A DNA stretch of 64,000 nt from Microbulbifer elongatus (GCF_021165935.1 NZ_CP088953.1:2465501-2529500); one strand, 5' to 3'; counted from the first letter of the stretch, positions 13,475 to 23,295 are shown. The notes: a model not told the origin generated them from the sequence alone. Made by a program: numbers and translations.

Positions 13475-15046
13475 TCAGCCGCTGTTGGCGGTATCCACAA
13501 ACAGCGTCAATCGCTGGCCCGGTTGCCGGTAGCTGTTTTTGCTGATTTTATTCCAGCGCACAATGTCGCTGATATCGATGCGGAATTTGCGTGCGATACG
13601 GTACAGCGAGTCTCCGCTACGCACCCGGTAGGAGAGTTTACGGGTTGTACGGCTCTCGCTGCTTTGGGCACCGCTGTAAGCCACCAGTTTACGCCCTGGT
13701 CGGAGGGTGTCGCCCGGGGCCATACTGTTCCAGCTGGCCAGCTCACGCACTTTCACATCCAGCTTGCGGGCGATGCCCCAGAGTGTGTCGCCGGGACGAA
13801 CGGTGTAGTTTGTTTTCTGGCCTTTACCCGAGCTCTGCCGGCGCTTTACGCGTTGGTCGATCGCGTAAGCGTATTGGGCATTGGGGCCGGACGCGCTGGG
13901 AATTAACAGGGTCTGACCTGCGCGGATGTTGCTGCCGCGCAGTTTATTGGCCTGCTGGATGGCGGCAATGGTGGTCTCATAGCGGCGTGCAATTACAGAA
14001 AGAGAGTCACCACGGGCCACGCGGTAGTGCTGCCAGCTTACCCGTTGGTCGGCGGGAAGTTTCTCCAGTGCCTCGATGAACCGGGCACTCTTTTCCCGCG
14101 GGACCAGTAGGCGGTGGTGGCCTTCCGGATCGGTTGCCCAGCGGTTGAAGCCGGGATTCAGCAGGTGGAGCTCTTCAATCTCTACGCCCGCCAGTTCCGC
14201 GGCCTGGGCAAGATCGATCTGGCTGCCCACATTGACCGCTGCGTAGTAAGGTTCGTTACCGACGTCGTGCAGGGGGACCCGGTAATGGTCCGAGCGGGAC
14301 ACCACTTCGGCGAGGGCCAGCAACTGCGGTACATAGCGCTGGGTTTCACGGGGCAGTTTCAGGTCCCAGAAACTGGTTCCTTTTCCCTGCCGGGCGTTGC
14401 GTTCCCTGGCGCGGCGAACGGTGCCTTCGCCGGCATTGTAGGCGGCCAGTACCAGCAACCAGTCGCCATCAAATTTCGCAGACAGGTAGTTGAAGTACTC
14501 GGAGGCGGCCCGGGTGGACTCGACAACGTCCCGGCGTCCGTCGTACCACCAGTTCTGATGCAGTCCAAATGAGCGTCCTGTGGCGGGGATAAACTGCCAC
14601 ATTCCGGATGCCTGTGCATGGGAGTAGGCGAAGGGATCGTACGCGCTTTCCACGATGGGCAGCAGGGCGAATTCCAGCGGAATATTTTCCTGTTCCAGTT
14701 GCTCGGCGACGTGAAAGATGTAGCGACGGGCCCGTTCCGTTACCCGGGCCATATAGCCCTGGTTGGAAGAAAAATATTTTACGTAATCCTTAACTTTTGG
14801 ACGATGTGTTTCACGATCCAGCGTGAAACCCTGTCGCAGGCGCTGCCAGATATCGTCCGGCGGAAGGGCCGGTTCGGTGACATTCAGGATATTCTGGCTG
14901 ATCGCACTGTGCTCCCCCCCGGATGCTGCCGGGTCTTGAGCGGCGCCGTTGTCGGAGGCGTTTGCATTTTGCGGAGCAGAGTCGATCTGCGTACAGGCCC
15001 CCACGGCCGCTGCCAGGAGCGCAACGGCAAACTTCTTATAAACCAT
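13475..15046 (-). CDS. mltD: Membrane-bound lytic murein transglycosylase D
   Basis: Lipoprotein that cleaves peptidoglycan glycan strands between MurNAc and GlcNAc, forming anhydro ends. The lipobox Cys is C18 (AVGAC). The SLT domain has catalytic E133 (LPIVESAYDPF) plus the family motifs ASGMWQF and AAYNAGEG. Three LysM repeats follow (YRVARGDSLS, YTVRPGDTLW, YRVRSGDSLY), the last reaching the C terminus. The ATG at 15046 gives 523 aa; a GTG 12 nt upstream (15058) is equally possible, as neither has a strong ribosome site. It lies next to gloB as in E. coli. Confidence 0.95.
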   Translation of the reverse strand: MVYKKFAVALLAAAVGACTQIDSAPQNANASDNGAAQDPAASGGEHSAISQNILNVTEPALPPDDIWQRLRQGFTLDRETHRPKVKDYVKYFSSNQGYMARVTERARRYIFHVAEQLEQENIPLEFALLPIVESAYDPFAYSHAQASGMWQFIPATGRSFGLHQNWWYDGRRDVVESTRAASEYFNYLSAKFDGDWLLVLAAYNAGEGTVRRARERNARQGKGTSFWDLKLPRETQRYVPQLLALAEVVSRSDHYRVPLHDVGNEPYYAAVNVGSQIDLAQAAELAGVEIEELHLLNPGFNRWATDPEGHHRLLVPREKSARFIEALEKLPADQRVSWQHYRVARGDSLSVIARRYETTIAAIQQANKLRGSNIRAGQTLLIPSASGPNAQYAYAIDQRVKRRQSSGKGQKTNYTVRPGDTLWGIARKLDVKVRELASWNSMAPGDTLRPGRKLVAYSGAQSSESRTTRKLSYRVRSGDSLYRIARKFRIDISDIVRWNKISKNSYRQPGQRLTLFVDTANSG

Positions 15047-15264
15047 TCTGGTGTCCACGATCTGTTGTTATCTTGTGGCTCTTTATTCCTGTGCAGCGCG
15101 CCCAGCGCGACACGGATGCGATACTGGCGGAATTCACGGCTCCGGCAGAAATTACTGCCGGCGAATACAGCCGTGGAATCAAGCGGCCAAATAATACACT
15201 TGAGCTTTGAATTGTAATTATCTGATTCTAAAGACGGGGGTTGGTTCCGGTCAATGGAATCTGG

Positions 15265-16023
15265 TCAAAAAACGTCCTTCCACTGACGTAAAGTGGCGAA
15301 AATTTCTACAGCATCCGCTGTGTCGGGCGCACCCTGTTGGTGTGCCCGGGCGCGCACCGAGGGTTGGTCGGTGCGCAGAAACGGGTTGGTGGCACGTTCC
15401 AGCGCGATGGTCGAGGGCAGTGTGGGTTCATCTCGCTCCCGCAGCGCCGCAGCGGCCCGCTTTCGTTCGACCAGCTGCTGGTTGTCCGGCTCCACCGCAA
15501 GGGCGAAGGCCAGGTTGGCAAGGGTGTACTCGTGGGTGCAGTAGACGCGGGTATGCGGCGGCAGCGCTGCGAGCCTGGCAAGGGATTCGTGCATTTGCCC
15601 GGGAGAGCCCTCGAACAGGCGTCCGCAACCGCCGGCGAACAGGGTATCGCCACAGAACAGATAGCGTTCGCGGCCGTCTTCCATCAGCACGGCGATGTGG
15701 TCCAGTGTGTGCCCTGGTACCGCCATGACGGTACAGGGGTTCCCCATCAAGTTGACATCAGCGCCGTCGGTCAGCGGGTGAGTGACGCCCTCGATGGTCG
15801 CCGGGCCGTAAACCGGGCAGTCAAAGGTGCGGGTGAGAGCGGGAACGCCACCGGTATGATCGAAGTGGTGATGTGTCAGCAGTATGCCCGACAAGCGTTC
15901 ACCCTGCAGAGCGCGCATTACCGGCGCCGCGTCCCCCGGATCTACTACCCAGTGCTCACCATTTTGTTGCAAATGCCAGATATAGTTGTCGTTGAATGCC
16001 GGGATGGGGCGGATTGTGATCAT
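15265..16023 (-). CDS. gloB: Hydroxyacylglutathione hydrolase (glyoxalase II)
   Basis: Metallo-beta-lactamase-fold enzyme that hydrolyses S-lactoylglutathione, completing methylglyoxal detoxification. 252 aa. The metal motif is H51-x-H53-x-D55-H56 (THHHFDHTGG). Further ligands lie in PGHTLDH, CGDTLFAGGCGR and THEYT, all typical of GloB. It is divergent from the methyltransferase gene, giving the mltD-gloB / methyltransferase-rnhA-dnaQ arrangement known from E. coli. Confidence 0.96.
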   Translation of the reverse strand: MITIRPIPAFNDNYIWHLQQNGEHWVVDPGDAAPVMRALQGERLSGILLTHHHFDHTGGVPALTRTFDCPVYGPATIEGVTHPLTDGADVNLMGNPCTVMAVPGHTLDHIAVLMEDGRERYLFCGDTLFAGGCGRLFEGSPGQMHESLARLAALPPHTRVYCTHEYTLANLAFALAVEPDNQQLVERKRAAAALRERDEPTLPSTIALERATNPFLRTDQPSVRARAHQQGAPDTADAVEIFATLRQWKDVF

Positions 16024-16193
16024 TGGCTGTCCCCGCTAACCTAAGGATGATTGGCGAACCCTAACACAGCCGAATTGCTGGGGCAGTGAAGAATACCGCC
16101 ATCCGGGCGACTGTGGAGTTCCGCACGGAGGTGGCCTTTCGGGGCTCAACCGCGGATAAACAGGTACGGGATGTCAGAAATAAGGAGCTGGTG

Positions 16194-17039
16194 ATGACGC
16201 GGATGCCGGAAAAACCGGATAAACAATCCCTCTTCTTTGGGGGGAAGGCGCCCATAGCTCCACTTGCAGAATCCTGTGAGGCGTTGAGTGACTGGTTTGA
16301 CAGCGGACTGGGACGGGAAATCCTGACCCAGCAGTTGGCGCTGGTCCAGCCGGTCGTGGAAGGGCTGTTCGGCTATCACCTGATGCAGGCCAGTGTGGCC
16401 CGGCAGGTGGATTTTGCCGCGTGCAGCCGCATCAATCACCGCTTCAAACTTAGTCCTTGCGCGGAAGGCCAGGGGGCCGCGCTGGTTGAGTTTGATCAGT
16501 TACCGCTGCCGTCCGAGTCCATTGATGTGGCGGTGTTGCACCACCTGCTGGACTTTTCGCCGCAGCCACACCAGGTCCTGCGGGAAGCCGCACGGGTATT
16601 GATCCCCGGCGGGCATATGGTGTTGATTGGGTTCAATCCGTTTTCTCTTCTGGGGCTGGCGCGCTTTTTCCGCTCCTCGAGCCCCTATCAAGCGGGTAAT
16701 CAGTTGCGCGCTGCGCGCATTGCCGACTGGATGAACCTGCTGGATTTACAGTCGGGAGAAATAGAGCGCGGTTTTTTCCGTCTGCCTCTGAAGCATGGTG
16801 ACCTGCTGGCGAAGACATCGTGGATGGAGCGCGTGGGGACCCGCTGGCACTTGCCGTGGGGAGGCTTTTACATCATAGTCGCGCGCAAAGAGGTGGCGCG
16901 GATGCGCACCATCAAACTCAACTGGCGCGGTGAGAAAAAGCCGGCCCTGAGTGTGGTGCCAAGCAGTCCGCGGATCGCCGCCAGAGACAGGCTCAAGCCG
17001 CTGCGTCCGGGTAAGCAGAACCGGAATACCAAGCGCTGA
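16194..17039 (+). CDS. SAM-dependent methyltransferase (YafS-like)
   Basis: Class I methyltransferase of the Methyltransf_11 type, substrate unknown. The start at 16194 follows AAGGAG, giving 281 aa; an upstream ATG at 16086 would add 36 residues without a ribosome site. The domain carries LPLPSESIDVAVLHHLLDFS, VLREAARVLIPGGHMVLIGFNP and a basic C-terminal tail. The glycine-rich SAM loop is poorly conserved, so the N-terminal half looks divergent. Position between gloB and rnhA matches E. coli yafS. Confidence 0.82.
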   Translation: MTRMPEKPDKQSLFFGGKAPIAPLAESCEALSDWFDSGLGREILTQQLALVQPVVEGLFGYHLMQASVARQVDFAACSRINHRFKLSPCAEGQGAALVEFDQLPLPSESIDVAVLHHLLDFSPQPHQVLREAARVLIPGGHMVLIGFNPFSLLGLARFFRSSSPYQAGNQLRAARIADWMNLLDLQSGEIERGFFRLPLKHGDLLAKTSWMERVGTRWHLPWGGFYIIVARKEVARMRTIKLNWRGEKKPALSVVPSSPRIAARDRLKPLRPGKQNRNTKR

Positions 17040-17085
17040 CCAGACCTGTCAGCAATTTATCGAATAATTTCACGACGAGCACGAT

Positions 17086-17526
17086 TTGAAACAAGTCACC
17101 ATATATACCGATGGCGCTTGCCGGGGTAATCCTGGCCCGGGCGGGTGGGGTGCGTTGCTGATGAGTGGCGGTGCTGAAAAAGAATTGTGTGGCGGCGAGT
17201 CCCTGACCACCAACAACCGCATGGAGTTGATGGCGGCGATTCAGGCCCTGCAGGCGCTCAATCAGCACTGTCGCGTCGATCTGCATACCGATTCCCAGTA
17301 TGTGCGCCAGGGAATCACCGGGTGGATACACAACTGGAAGAAGAATGGCTGGAAGACCTCGGCCAAAAAACCGGTGAAAAACGCCGATCTCTGGCAGGCG
17401 CTGGATGCGGCCATTGGGGAGCATGAAGTACATTGGCACTGGGTCAAAGGGCACGCGGGAGATCCGGGCAACGAGCGTGCCGATGCCCTGGCCAATCGCG
17501 GTATTGATGAATTGGGGGAGTCCTGA
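17086..17526 (+). CDS. rnhA: Ribonuclease HI
   Basis: Degrades the RNA strand of RNA-DNA hybrids, including R-loops and primers. 146 aa. The active-site set is complete: D9 ([16 protein letters not shown]), E47 (NNRMEL), D69 (HTDSQYV), H123 (KGHAG) and D133 (ERAD). The start is TTG; no in-frame ATG or GTG lies closer to the conserved N terminus. It ends 3 nt before dnaQ, so the two are co-transcribed. Confidence 0.96.
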   Translation: MKQVTIYTDGACRGNPGPGGWGALLMSGGAEKELCGGESLTTNNRMELMAAIQALQALNQHCRVDLHTDSQYVRQGITGWIHNWKKNGWKTSAKKPVKNADLWQALDAAIGEHEVHWHWVKGHAGDPGNERADALANRGIDELGES

Positions 17527-17529
17527 GTC

Positions 17530-18813
17530 ATGCGTCAGATTGTTCTGGATACGGAAACCACGGGTCTGGACCCCAAATCCGGCCACCGGATTATTGAAAT
17601 TGGTTGTGTCGAACTGATCAACCGCAAGCTCACTGGTCGTCACTATCACCAGTACATCAACCCGGAGCGCGAGGTGGATGACGGGGCTATCGAGGTGCAC
17701 GGCATAACCAACGAGTTTCTGGTCGATAAACCGGTTTTCTCACAAGTTGTCGATGAGTTCATGACCTTCTGTGATGGTGCAGAGCTGGTCATCCACAATG
17801 CGCCGTTCGATGTGGGGTTTATTGATGCTGAGCTGAAGCGGTTGGGGAGTCCGCGCTGGCAAAGTGTGGCGGCGCACTGCGGAGTACTGGATACCCTGGC
17901 GCTCGCGCGGGAAAAGCATCCGGGCCAGAAGAACAACCTGGATGCTCTGTGCAAACGTTATTTTGTCGATAACTCACAGCGGGATTTGCACGGCGCACTA
18001 CTGGATGCGGAGATTCTCGCCGACGTTTACCTGATGATGACCGGGGGCCAGACGGATCTCGCGCTTGCCGGTACCGATACCTCCGGCGATGACGATGCGG
18101 ATAATCAGACCCAGGAATCTGGAAGTTCCTTCTGTTCTCTGTTCCTTCTGCGCTATGGCTCAGATTGCGTAGACGACGCAGGTCAGTGCAACAATCGTCA
18201 GAACGACGGTGTATGGCAGGGCCATAATTACCATGCGACCGTAAGACAGGCGAATCAGCGGTGCGAGGGCGGAGGTCAGGAGAAACAGGAACGCCGCCTG
18301 GCCATTGGGAGTAGCCACGCTGGGCAGATTGGTGCCGGTATTGATGGCGATGGCGAGCTTGTCGAAGTGCTCGCGGCTGATGTCCCCGGCGATCAGGGCG
18401 TCCTTGACTTCATTGATGTAGACGGTGGCAACAAACACGTTGTCACTGATCATGGAAAGGATGCCATTGGCGAGAAACAGCATGCCCGGCTGCTGTTCCG
18501 GCGCCAGACTCAGTACGAAATGGGTAACCGGTGCGAACAGGTGCTGCTGATGGATTACCGCGACGATGGCAAAGAACACGACCAGCAAAGCAGTAAATGG
18601 CAGGGCTTCCTCAAAGGCGTGGCCAATCCGCGCTTCCTGGATGACGCCGTTGAAAGCGGTCAGGAGCACAATGACCATCAGGCCAATAATGCCTACTTCT
18701 GCCACATGGAAGGCCAAGGAAAGCACCAGAATGACGGCTACAATCCCCTGAATCCACAGCTCAACCACGTCGCGTTGGGTGCGCTTGCGCTCCTGTTCGG
18801 ACGCGTAATTTGA
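17530..18813 (+). CDS. dnaQ: DNA polymerase III epsilon subunit with an abnormal run-on C terminus
   Basis: 3'-5' proofreading exonuclease. The catalytic domain is intact: D7 and E9 (LDTETTG), D94 (HNAPFDVGF), H154 and D159 ([11 protein letters not shown]). Homology stops near residue 197 (NQTQES). The family normally ends near 240 aa with a short tail that binds the alpha subunit. Here that tail is absent and the frame stays open to 427 aa, the last ~218 residues being translated mostly from the antisense strand of nhaB (overlap 18160-18813). A 16-bp partial duplication at 18125-18150 shifts the frame; without it a TAG at 18170-18172 would end the protein at 208 aa. The exonuclease call is certain; the tail is probably not functional sequence. 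Confidence 0.85.
   Translation: MRQIVLDTETTGLDPKSGHRIIEIGCVELINRKLTGRHYHQYINPEREVDDGAIEVHGITNEFLVDKPVFSQVVDEFMTFCDGAELVIHNAPFDVGFIDAELKRLGSPRWQSVAAHCGVLDTLALAREKHPGQKNNLDALCKRYFVDNSQRDLHGALLDAEILADVYLMMTGGQTDLALAGTDTSGDDDADNQTQESGSSFCSLFLLRYGSDCVDDAGQCNNRQNDGVWQGHNYHATVRQANQRCEGGGQEKQERRLAIGSSHAGQIGAGIDGDGELVEVLAADVPGDQGVLDFIDVDGGNKHVVTDHGKDAIGEKQHARLLFRRQTQYEMGNRCEQVLLMDYRDDGKEHDQQSSKWQGFLKGVANPRFLDDAVESGQEHNDHQANNAYFCHMEGQGKHQNDGYNPLNPQLNHVALGALALLFGRVI
18125..18150. repeat. 10-bp direct repeat in the dnaQ/nhaB junction
   Basis: GTTCCTTCTG occurs at 18125-18134 and at 18141-18150, so 16 bp are effectively duplicated. Deleting one 16-bp unit restores a nearby stop codon for dnaQ. It lies 10 nt beyond the nhaB stop. 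Confidence 0.8.
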
Positions 18814-19692
18814 CAGCACTTCGCGCACCGCATCCGGCAGTTTGGCGCCGTAGCCAAACATCCTGGATTTTTCCAGCAGGAAGCAGGTAATCAGGCCGGC
18901 TGCGAATGCGGGCATGGTGACTGGCGCCATGTAGGTGAAAAACTGCAGGAAGTCCCAGCCGGCTTTTTCTGCAATTAGCAGGTTTTGCGGTTCGCCGACC
19001 AGGGTGCAGACGCCGCCCAGGGCGGTGCCTACCGCTCCGTGCATGATCAGGCTGCGCAAAAATGCCCGGAACTGGTCCAGATCGGAACGGTGGTATTCAA
19101 CCACCCCATCGTCGCTGGAGTGGTCGTGTTCCGGATGGGCCTGCCGGTTGGAGGTCACCTTGTGATAGACCGCGTAAAAACCCACTGCCACTGCAATCAG
19201 GACCGCGGTGACGGTGAGCGCATCAAGAAACGCGGACAGTACCGCGGAAACGCCGCAAAACAGCAGGGATAGTACAGATTTTGAACGGACGGTAACCAGC
19301 AGCTTGGTGAATACATACAGCAGCAGGTTCTTCATAAAATAGATGCCGGCCACCATAAACATCAGCAGGAGAATAACCTGAATGTTTTCTGTCACCTCGT
19401 GAAAGACCGACTCGCTGCTGGTCATGCCCAGTAGTACCGCTTCGATGGCCAGCAGGCCTCCTGGCTGCAGGGGGTAGCATTTCAGGGCCATGGCGAGGGT
19501 GAAGATAAATTCACCAATCAGAACCCATCCGGTCACGAACGGTGATGTGGTGTACAGTAGGATGGGATTGAGGATCAGGAAGAGGGCGATGGTCAGCTTG
19601 TACCAGTCAGGGGCCTCCCCGAGAAAGTTGTCGGTAAATGCGCGGCCGATGCCGCTACCCGTTGCCGGCAGGGTGTCATTCAGAGCGTTCAT
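18160..19692 (-). CDS. nhaB: Na+/H+ antiporter NhaB
   Basis: Electrogenic inner-membrane sodium/proton antiporter used for sodium homeostasis. 510 aa with about a dozen hydrophobic segments. Family landmarks include the N-terminal [54 protein letters not shown] and [24 protein letters not shown]. The C terminus ends at ALTCVVYAI; from memory, other NhaB proteins extend roughly 20 residues beyond this point, so the 3' end looks clipped, matching the odd end of convergent dnaQ. A FadR-like palindrome lies about 90 nt upstream of the start. Confidence 0.95.
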   Translation of the reverse strand: MNALNDTLPATGSGIGRAFTDNFLGEAPDWYKLTIALFLILNPILLYTTSPFVTGWVLIGEFIFTLAMALKCYPLQPGGLLAIEAVLLGMTSSESVFHEVTENIQVILLLMFMVAGIYFMKNLLLYVFTKLLVTVRSKSVLSLLFCGVSAVLSAFLDALTVTAVLIAVAVGFYAVYHKVTSNRQAHPEHDHSSDDGVVEYHRSDLDQFRAFLRSLIMHGAVGTALGGVCTLVGEPQNLLIAEKAGWDFLQFFTYMAPVTMPAFAAGLITCFLLEKSRMFGYGAKLPDAVREVLSNYASEQERKRTQRDVVELWIQGIVAVILVLSLAFHVAEVGIIGLMVIVLLTAFNGVIQEARIGHAFEEALPFTALLVVFFAIVAVIHQQHLFAPVTHFVLSLAPEQQPGMLFLANGILSMISDNVFVATVYINEVKDALIAGDISREHFDKLAIAINTGTNLPSVATPNGQAAFLFLLTSALAPLIRLSYGRMVIMALPYTVVLTIVALTCVVYAI

Positions 19693-19781
19693 TAATACTA
19701 CTTCCTTGGTTCTCTTAGGGCTCCCTTGCCGCTACCGCCGGGAGGACCGGCGGCAAAGCTACCTTTTTCCGCGGCGAATTT

Positions 19782-19800
19782 CAATTGGTTTTACCAATTG
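19782..19800. promoter_or_regulatory. Palindrome upstream of nhaB, FadR/GntR-like
   Basis: CAATTGGTTTTACCAATTG, a perfect 8-bp inverted repeat with a 3-nt centre. The core TGGT-N3-ACCA matches the conserved half-sites of FadR operators. It lies in the divergent nhaB/fimL region. In E. coli fadR itself is next to nhaB. The regulator assignment is inferred. Confidence 0.5.
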
Positions 19801-19959
19801 GCAGGTGGCGTGCATTTTTGTCGATTGATCGGTGGAAACGGGATGATTTTATCTGGACACTTTTACGGTTTTGTATAAATTGGACGGTTTGCAGGAAGGC
19901 GCCATTGGCGCCCAGCTGGCTGGCAGTAAAAAATAACGAGAATTGCAGTGGTGTAGGCA

Positions 19960-21657
19960 ATGAATGGATTGCGCGAAATCAACCTGACATCCGTCAGTCT
20001 GGTAAAAGACGAGCTGGTTGCGAGTATTGAAGGAGCAACCGGCTACCTGGACCAGTACGCGGCAGATCACGGGGATAAACTGGCGCTGGAAGAATGTATC
20101 CAGAGCATGCGTCAGGTGTCTGGTGTGTTGCAGATGGTGCAGTTGAGCGCTGCGGAGCTGCTTGCTCAGGAAATGCTCGCGGCCATGGGTGACCTGCTAC
20201 AGGATCGCCAGCAGTCGCCTCAGGAGCTGCTGGAAAGCCTCGGTATCGCCTTTTATGTAATGACCCGCTATCTGGACTTTGTCCAGAATCGGGCCGCCCC
20301 CCGTCCGGAGCTACTGGTTCCCTATATCAACAGCCTGCGACTGGCGCGCGCCCAGGCGCCGGTGCCCGAGAGCCACTTCCTGCGCTGCCGCCTCGATGCC
20401 ACCGTGCCGGGAGCGGTGTCGTCTGCGGTGATGTCCGAGGACCTCAAAACCTTTGTGCGCCGCTTCCGTCACATGTACCAGGTGGGCTTGCTCGCGCTGC
20501 TGAAAGGAAAGCCCCGCGGCCCCGCCTATACCATGATGGCGCGCGCACTGCAGCGGATTGCCAGTGTGTGTGCCGGGCGTCCCAATGGCAAACTCTGGTC
20601 CGTCGCGGGCACCGCGATTGCCGCAATGGCAAGCCGCGAGATGCTGATCAACCGGCAGCGGGTGATGGTCTTCAGTATGCTGGACCGTCGCCTGCGCAAT
20701 ATCTGCCGCGACGGCGATGCGGCACTGGATCAGCCGGCCCCCCCTGTGTTGATCAAGGAGTGCCTCTACTGGCTGGCCCTGGCGGGGCCGTCCGGACAGG
20801 GAGAAAAAATGCTGCAGGTGTTCGGAGTCCGCCCGCTGGCCTATCGCGAGCCGGAGCTGGAGCGGGATCGTGCGAGCCTCGGTGGCCCCGGCGCCACGGC
20901 GATCGCCGCGGTAGCCGGTGCACTGGAAGAAGAGCTTTCCGGTGTGCGGCGTCTGCTGGACGATGCAGAAATGGTCGGTATGACTGGTCTGGATGACGAG
21001 GGCGGGCTGGTAGAAACCCTGCGGCGGATCTCCAACACCCTCATTCTGCTCAATTTTCGTCGCATTGGTGAAAATCTCGGCGGCTCTCTCACTGCCTACC
21101 AGAATTGTGCGCAGGTGGGTGGTCGCGCAGCGGACAATGCGCTGCAGCAGCTGACAAACCAGATTCTAACCGTGGACAGTGCGATCCGGGCCATGCGCCA
21201 GCGTTCCACCATCGAGCTGGATGAGAGCGGCCAGGCGGATATTGCCCTTGAGCGCAGTCAGCTCGAAGAGGCGGAGCTCGCGGTGCTCAAAGAAGCGGAA
21301 GCCGGGCTCTCTCTGATCAAACGGGCGCTGGGTTCCTATGCGGATTCCGGGTTCGATCACGGTCATATCCGCAATGTGTCCACCACATTGAACAGTGTGC
21401 GCGGCGGTATGGTGGTGTTGAGTCTCAGCCGGGCGGCAGCGGTGGTGGAGCGGCTGACCCATTTTGTGGATGCGGTAATCGATCAGAAGACCGTGTCCCC
21501 GGGGATAGAGCAGTCCCTGGAGATATTTGCTGATGCCATCATCAGTCTGGAATATTACCTCGGTGAGGTGAAGCTGCACCGGCAAGTGGATATGCAGTCC
21601 CTGGACCTGGCTGTGGAAAGTCTCGAGGCGCTCGGGTACCCGGTAGAGGTTGCCTGA
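19960..21657 (+). CDS. fimL: FimL-like protein (ChpA N-terminal homologue)
   Basis: Cytoplasmic protein related to Pseudomonas FimL, which resembles the N-terminal part of the chemotaxis kinase ChpA and modulates type IV pilus function and cAMP signalling. 565 aa, matching FimL (about 560). The start LTSVSLVKDELVASIEGA, followed by a helical region with LQMVQLSAAELLAQEM, fits the FimL/ChpA N-domain. No phospho-accepting histidine box, kinase or receiver domain is present. The position between nhaB and nudC is the same as that of fimL in P. aeruginosa, which supports the call. Confidence 0.8.
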   Translation: MNGLREINLTSVSLVKDELVASIEGATGYLDQYAADHGDKLALEECIQSMRQVSGVLQMVQLSAAELLAQEMLAAMGDLLQDRQQSPQELLESLGIAFYVMTRYLDFVQNRAAPRPELLVPYINSLRLARAQAPVPESHFLRCRLDATVPGAVSSAVMSEDLKTFVRRFRHMYQVGLLALLKGKPRGPAYTMMARALQRIASVCAGRPNGKLWSVAGTAIAAMASREMLINRQRVMVFSMLDRRLRNICRDGDAALDQPAPPVLIKECLYWLALAGPSGQGEKMLQVFGVRPLAYREPELERDRASLGGPGATAIAAVAGALEEELSGVRRLLDDAEMVGMTGLDDEGGLVETLRRISNTLILLNFRRIGENLGGSLTAYQNCAQVGGRAADNALQQLTNQILTVDSAIRAMRQRSTIELDESGQADIALERSQLEEAELAVLKEAEAGLSLIKRALGSYADSGFDHGHIRNVSTTLNSVRGGMVVLSLSRAAAVVERLTHFVDAVIDQKTVSPGIEQSLEIFADAIISLEYYLGEVKLHRQVDMQSLDLAVESLEALGYPVEVA

Positions 21658-21710
21658 ACCCGGGCGCTGGTGCAGTCTTGGTGTAATGATCCAAGTACAG
21701 AATTCTCTGC

Positions 21711-22532
21711 ATGTCTGATTTCAGCCCCGCGGCGAGCGTATTTCCCCACCCGGAATTTCACTGGCATATTGTGGTTTCCCATGGAGAAGTCCTGTGTGGT
21801 GCACAGGGGCCGCTCCACCGGTCCCTGCCGGTTCATGAACTAGCCGCAGACGATGCCCTGTCCAGCACGCATTATCTGGGTGAATGGGCGGGCAAGCCCT
21901 GTGCCGTTCATTACCTGCCTTTCCGCGTAGCGTTGCCCGGCTGTGATTGGCGAGGCCTGCGCACATTCCTGGGGACCGTCAGTGAGCCCCTGTTTTTTCT
22001 GATCGGGCGTGCCATGCAGGTGGTCAATTGGGATCTCGACCATCGCTACTGTGGCCGTTGTGGGCGGCACACAACCTACCACGCGAGGGATCGGGCTCGG
22101 GTCTGCAGTAGCTGCAATTTCAACGTATACCCGCGCATTTCCCCCTGTGTCATCATGTTGCTGGTGCGTGGGGATGAGTGTCTTCTGGCCCGTCACACTC
22201 ACCATCGTCACGCCCTATATACCGCACTGGCCGGGTTTATTGAGCCCGGTGAAAACGCAGAGCAGGCCCTCGCCAGAGAGGCGCGTGAAGAAGTGGGGCT
22301 GGAGGTCGGGATGGGGCCGGAGCAGCTGCACTATGTCGGTACCCAATCCTGGCCATTTCCCGGGCAATTAATGATTGGCTACCTTGCCGAGGTAACCGGC
22401 GGGACCCTGCGGCCGGACCAGGAAGAGATCATGGAAGCGCACTGGTTCCACAAATCGCAAATCCCTCAGGCAATTCCGCCCGCGGAAACGCTTTCGGGGC
22501 AATTGATCCGAACGTTTGTTGGGCAGCGCTGA
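21711..22532 (+). CDS. nudC: NAD+ diphosphatase / RNA NAD-decapping hydrolase NudC
   Basis: Nudix hydrolase that cleaves NADH to NMNH and AMP and removes NAD caps from RNA. 273 aa. The zinc ribbon uses C114, C117, C132 and C135. The Nudix box GFIEPGENAEQALAREAREEVG spans 175-196. The NADH-specific motif appears as TQSWPFPGQLMIGY from residue 211. There is no clear ribosome site ahead of the ATG. Confidence 0.95.
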   Translation: MSDFSPAASVFPHPEFHWHIVVSHGEVLCGAQGPLHRSLPVHELAADDALSSTHYLGEWAGKPCAVHYLPFRVALPGCDWRGLRTFLGTVSEPLFFLIGRAMQVVNWDLDHRYCGRCGRHTTYHARDRARVCSSCNFNVYPRISPCVIMLLVRGDECLLARHTHHRHALYTALAGFIEPGENAEQALAREAREEVGLEVGMGPEQLHYVGTQSWPFPGQLMIGYLAEVTGGTLRPDQEEIMEAHWFHKSQIPQAIPPAETLSGQLIRTFVGQR

Positions 22533-22575
22533 AACGGTTCCACCACAGGCGCAGCCCGTGAATGAGGCTAAAACA

Positions 22576-23226
22576 ATGTATATCGCTATAACCTTTGCCA
22601 TTGCCTTTGTGGCACTTTTACTGGTTTTCTGGGGTGGGAAGGTGTTGCTGCGCGGCAACTGGCTGATGGGCTTTCTGCGCGGTTCGGTCGGGCTGCTGTT
22701 GCTTGTGGGGGCTCTGTTGATCGTGCTGCTGGCATTGGATGTCTATAGTTATCGCAACCTCGGAGACGAGCACAGCGTGGGCACGGTTTCCTTTGAGCGT
22801 CTGGGCAACCAGCACTACATGGTGAAATTCGCCGACGAAGATGGTATTTCCCAGGAATTCGAGCTCTACGGGGACCAGTGGCAGCTCGATGCCCGTATGC
22901 TCAAGTGGAAGGGGGTACTCGCACGCTGGGGTATTGAGCCCGCCTACCGGCTGGATCGGCTGAGTGGCCGCTACCTGACATTGCAGGACGAGCGCAACAA
23001 GGCGCGCTCTGTTTATGCGCTGGAACAGAGTAACCACGGTGTAGACCTGTGGAATTTTCTGCGGGAAATGGATAATCGCGTGCCCATGGTGGATGCGGTT
23101 TATGGAAGTGCTACCTTCCTGCCCATGCAGGACGGTGCTGTGTACGAGGTCCGGATCAGCCATACCGGGTTGCTGGCACGGCCGCTGAATCAGCAGGCAG
23201 AATCTGCACTGAACGAGTGGCAATAA
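22576..23226 (+). CDS. Conserved membrane-anchored protein of unknown function
   Basis: 216 aa. Two hydrophobic helices near the N terminus (about 2-20 and 36-55) are followed by a soluble domain of about 160 residues (YSYRNLGDEHSVGTVSFERLGNQHY). I do not recognise a catalytic motif. P. aeruginosa has a conserved hypothetical gene in the same place after nudC, sometimes labelled as an efflux pump, which this architecture does not support. The chosen ATG follows AATGAGG; an earlier in-frame ATG (22516) would overlap nudC. Confidence 0.7.
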   Translation: MYIAITFAIAFVALLLVFWGGKVLLRGNWLMGFLRGSVGLLLLVGALLIVLLALDVYSYRNLGDEHSVGTVSFERLGNQHYMVKFADEDGISQEFELYGDQWQLDARMLKWKGVLARWGIEPAYRLDRLSGRYLTLQDERNKARSVYALEQSNHGVDLWNFLREMDNRVPMVDAVYGSATFLPMQDGAVYEVRISHTGLLARPLNQQAESALNEWQ

Positions 23227-23295
23227 ACGGGAAGTGCCACAGATTGAACGTTGCCGCAGTTGATGTCACTGCGGGAAAGAAAAAGAGAGGATTGA

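Noticed and set aside
18160..18813. The last 218 residues of the dnaQ frame as a new protein domain
   Set aside because: They are almost exactly the antisense of the nhaB 3' end, with the hydrophilic composition expected opposite a membrane protein; treated as run-on, not as a domain.
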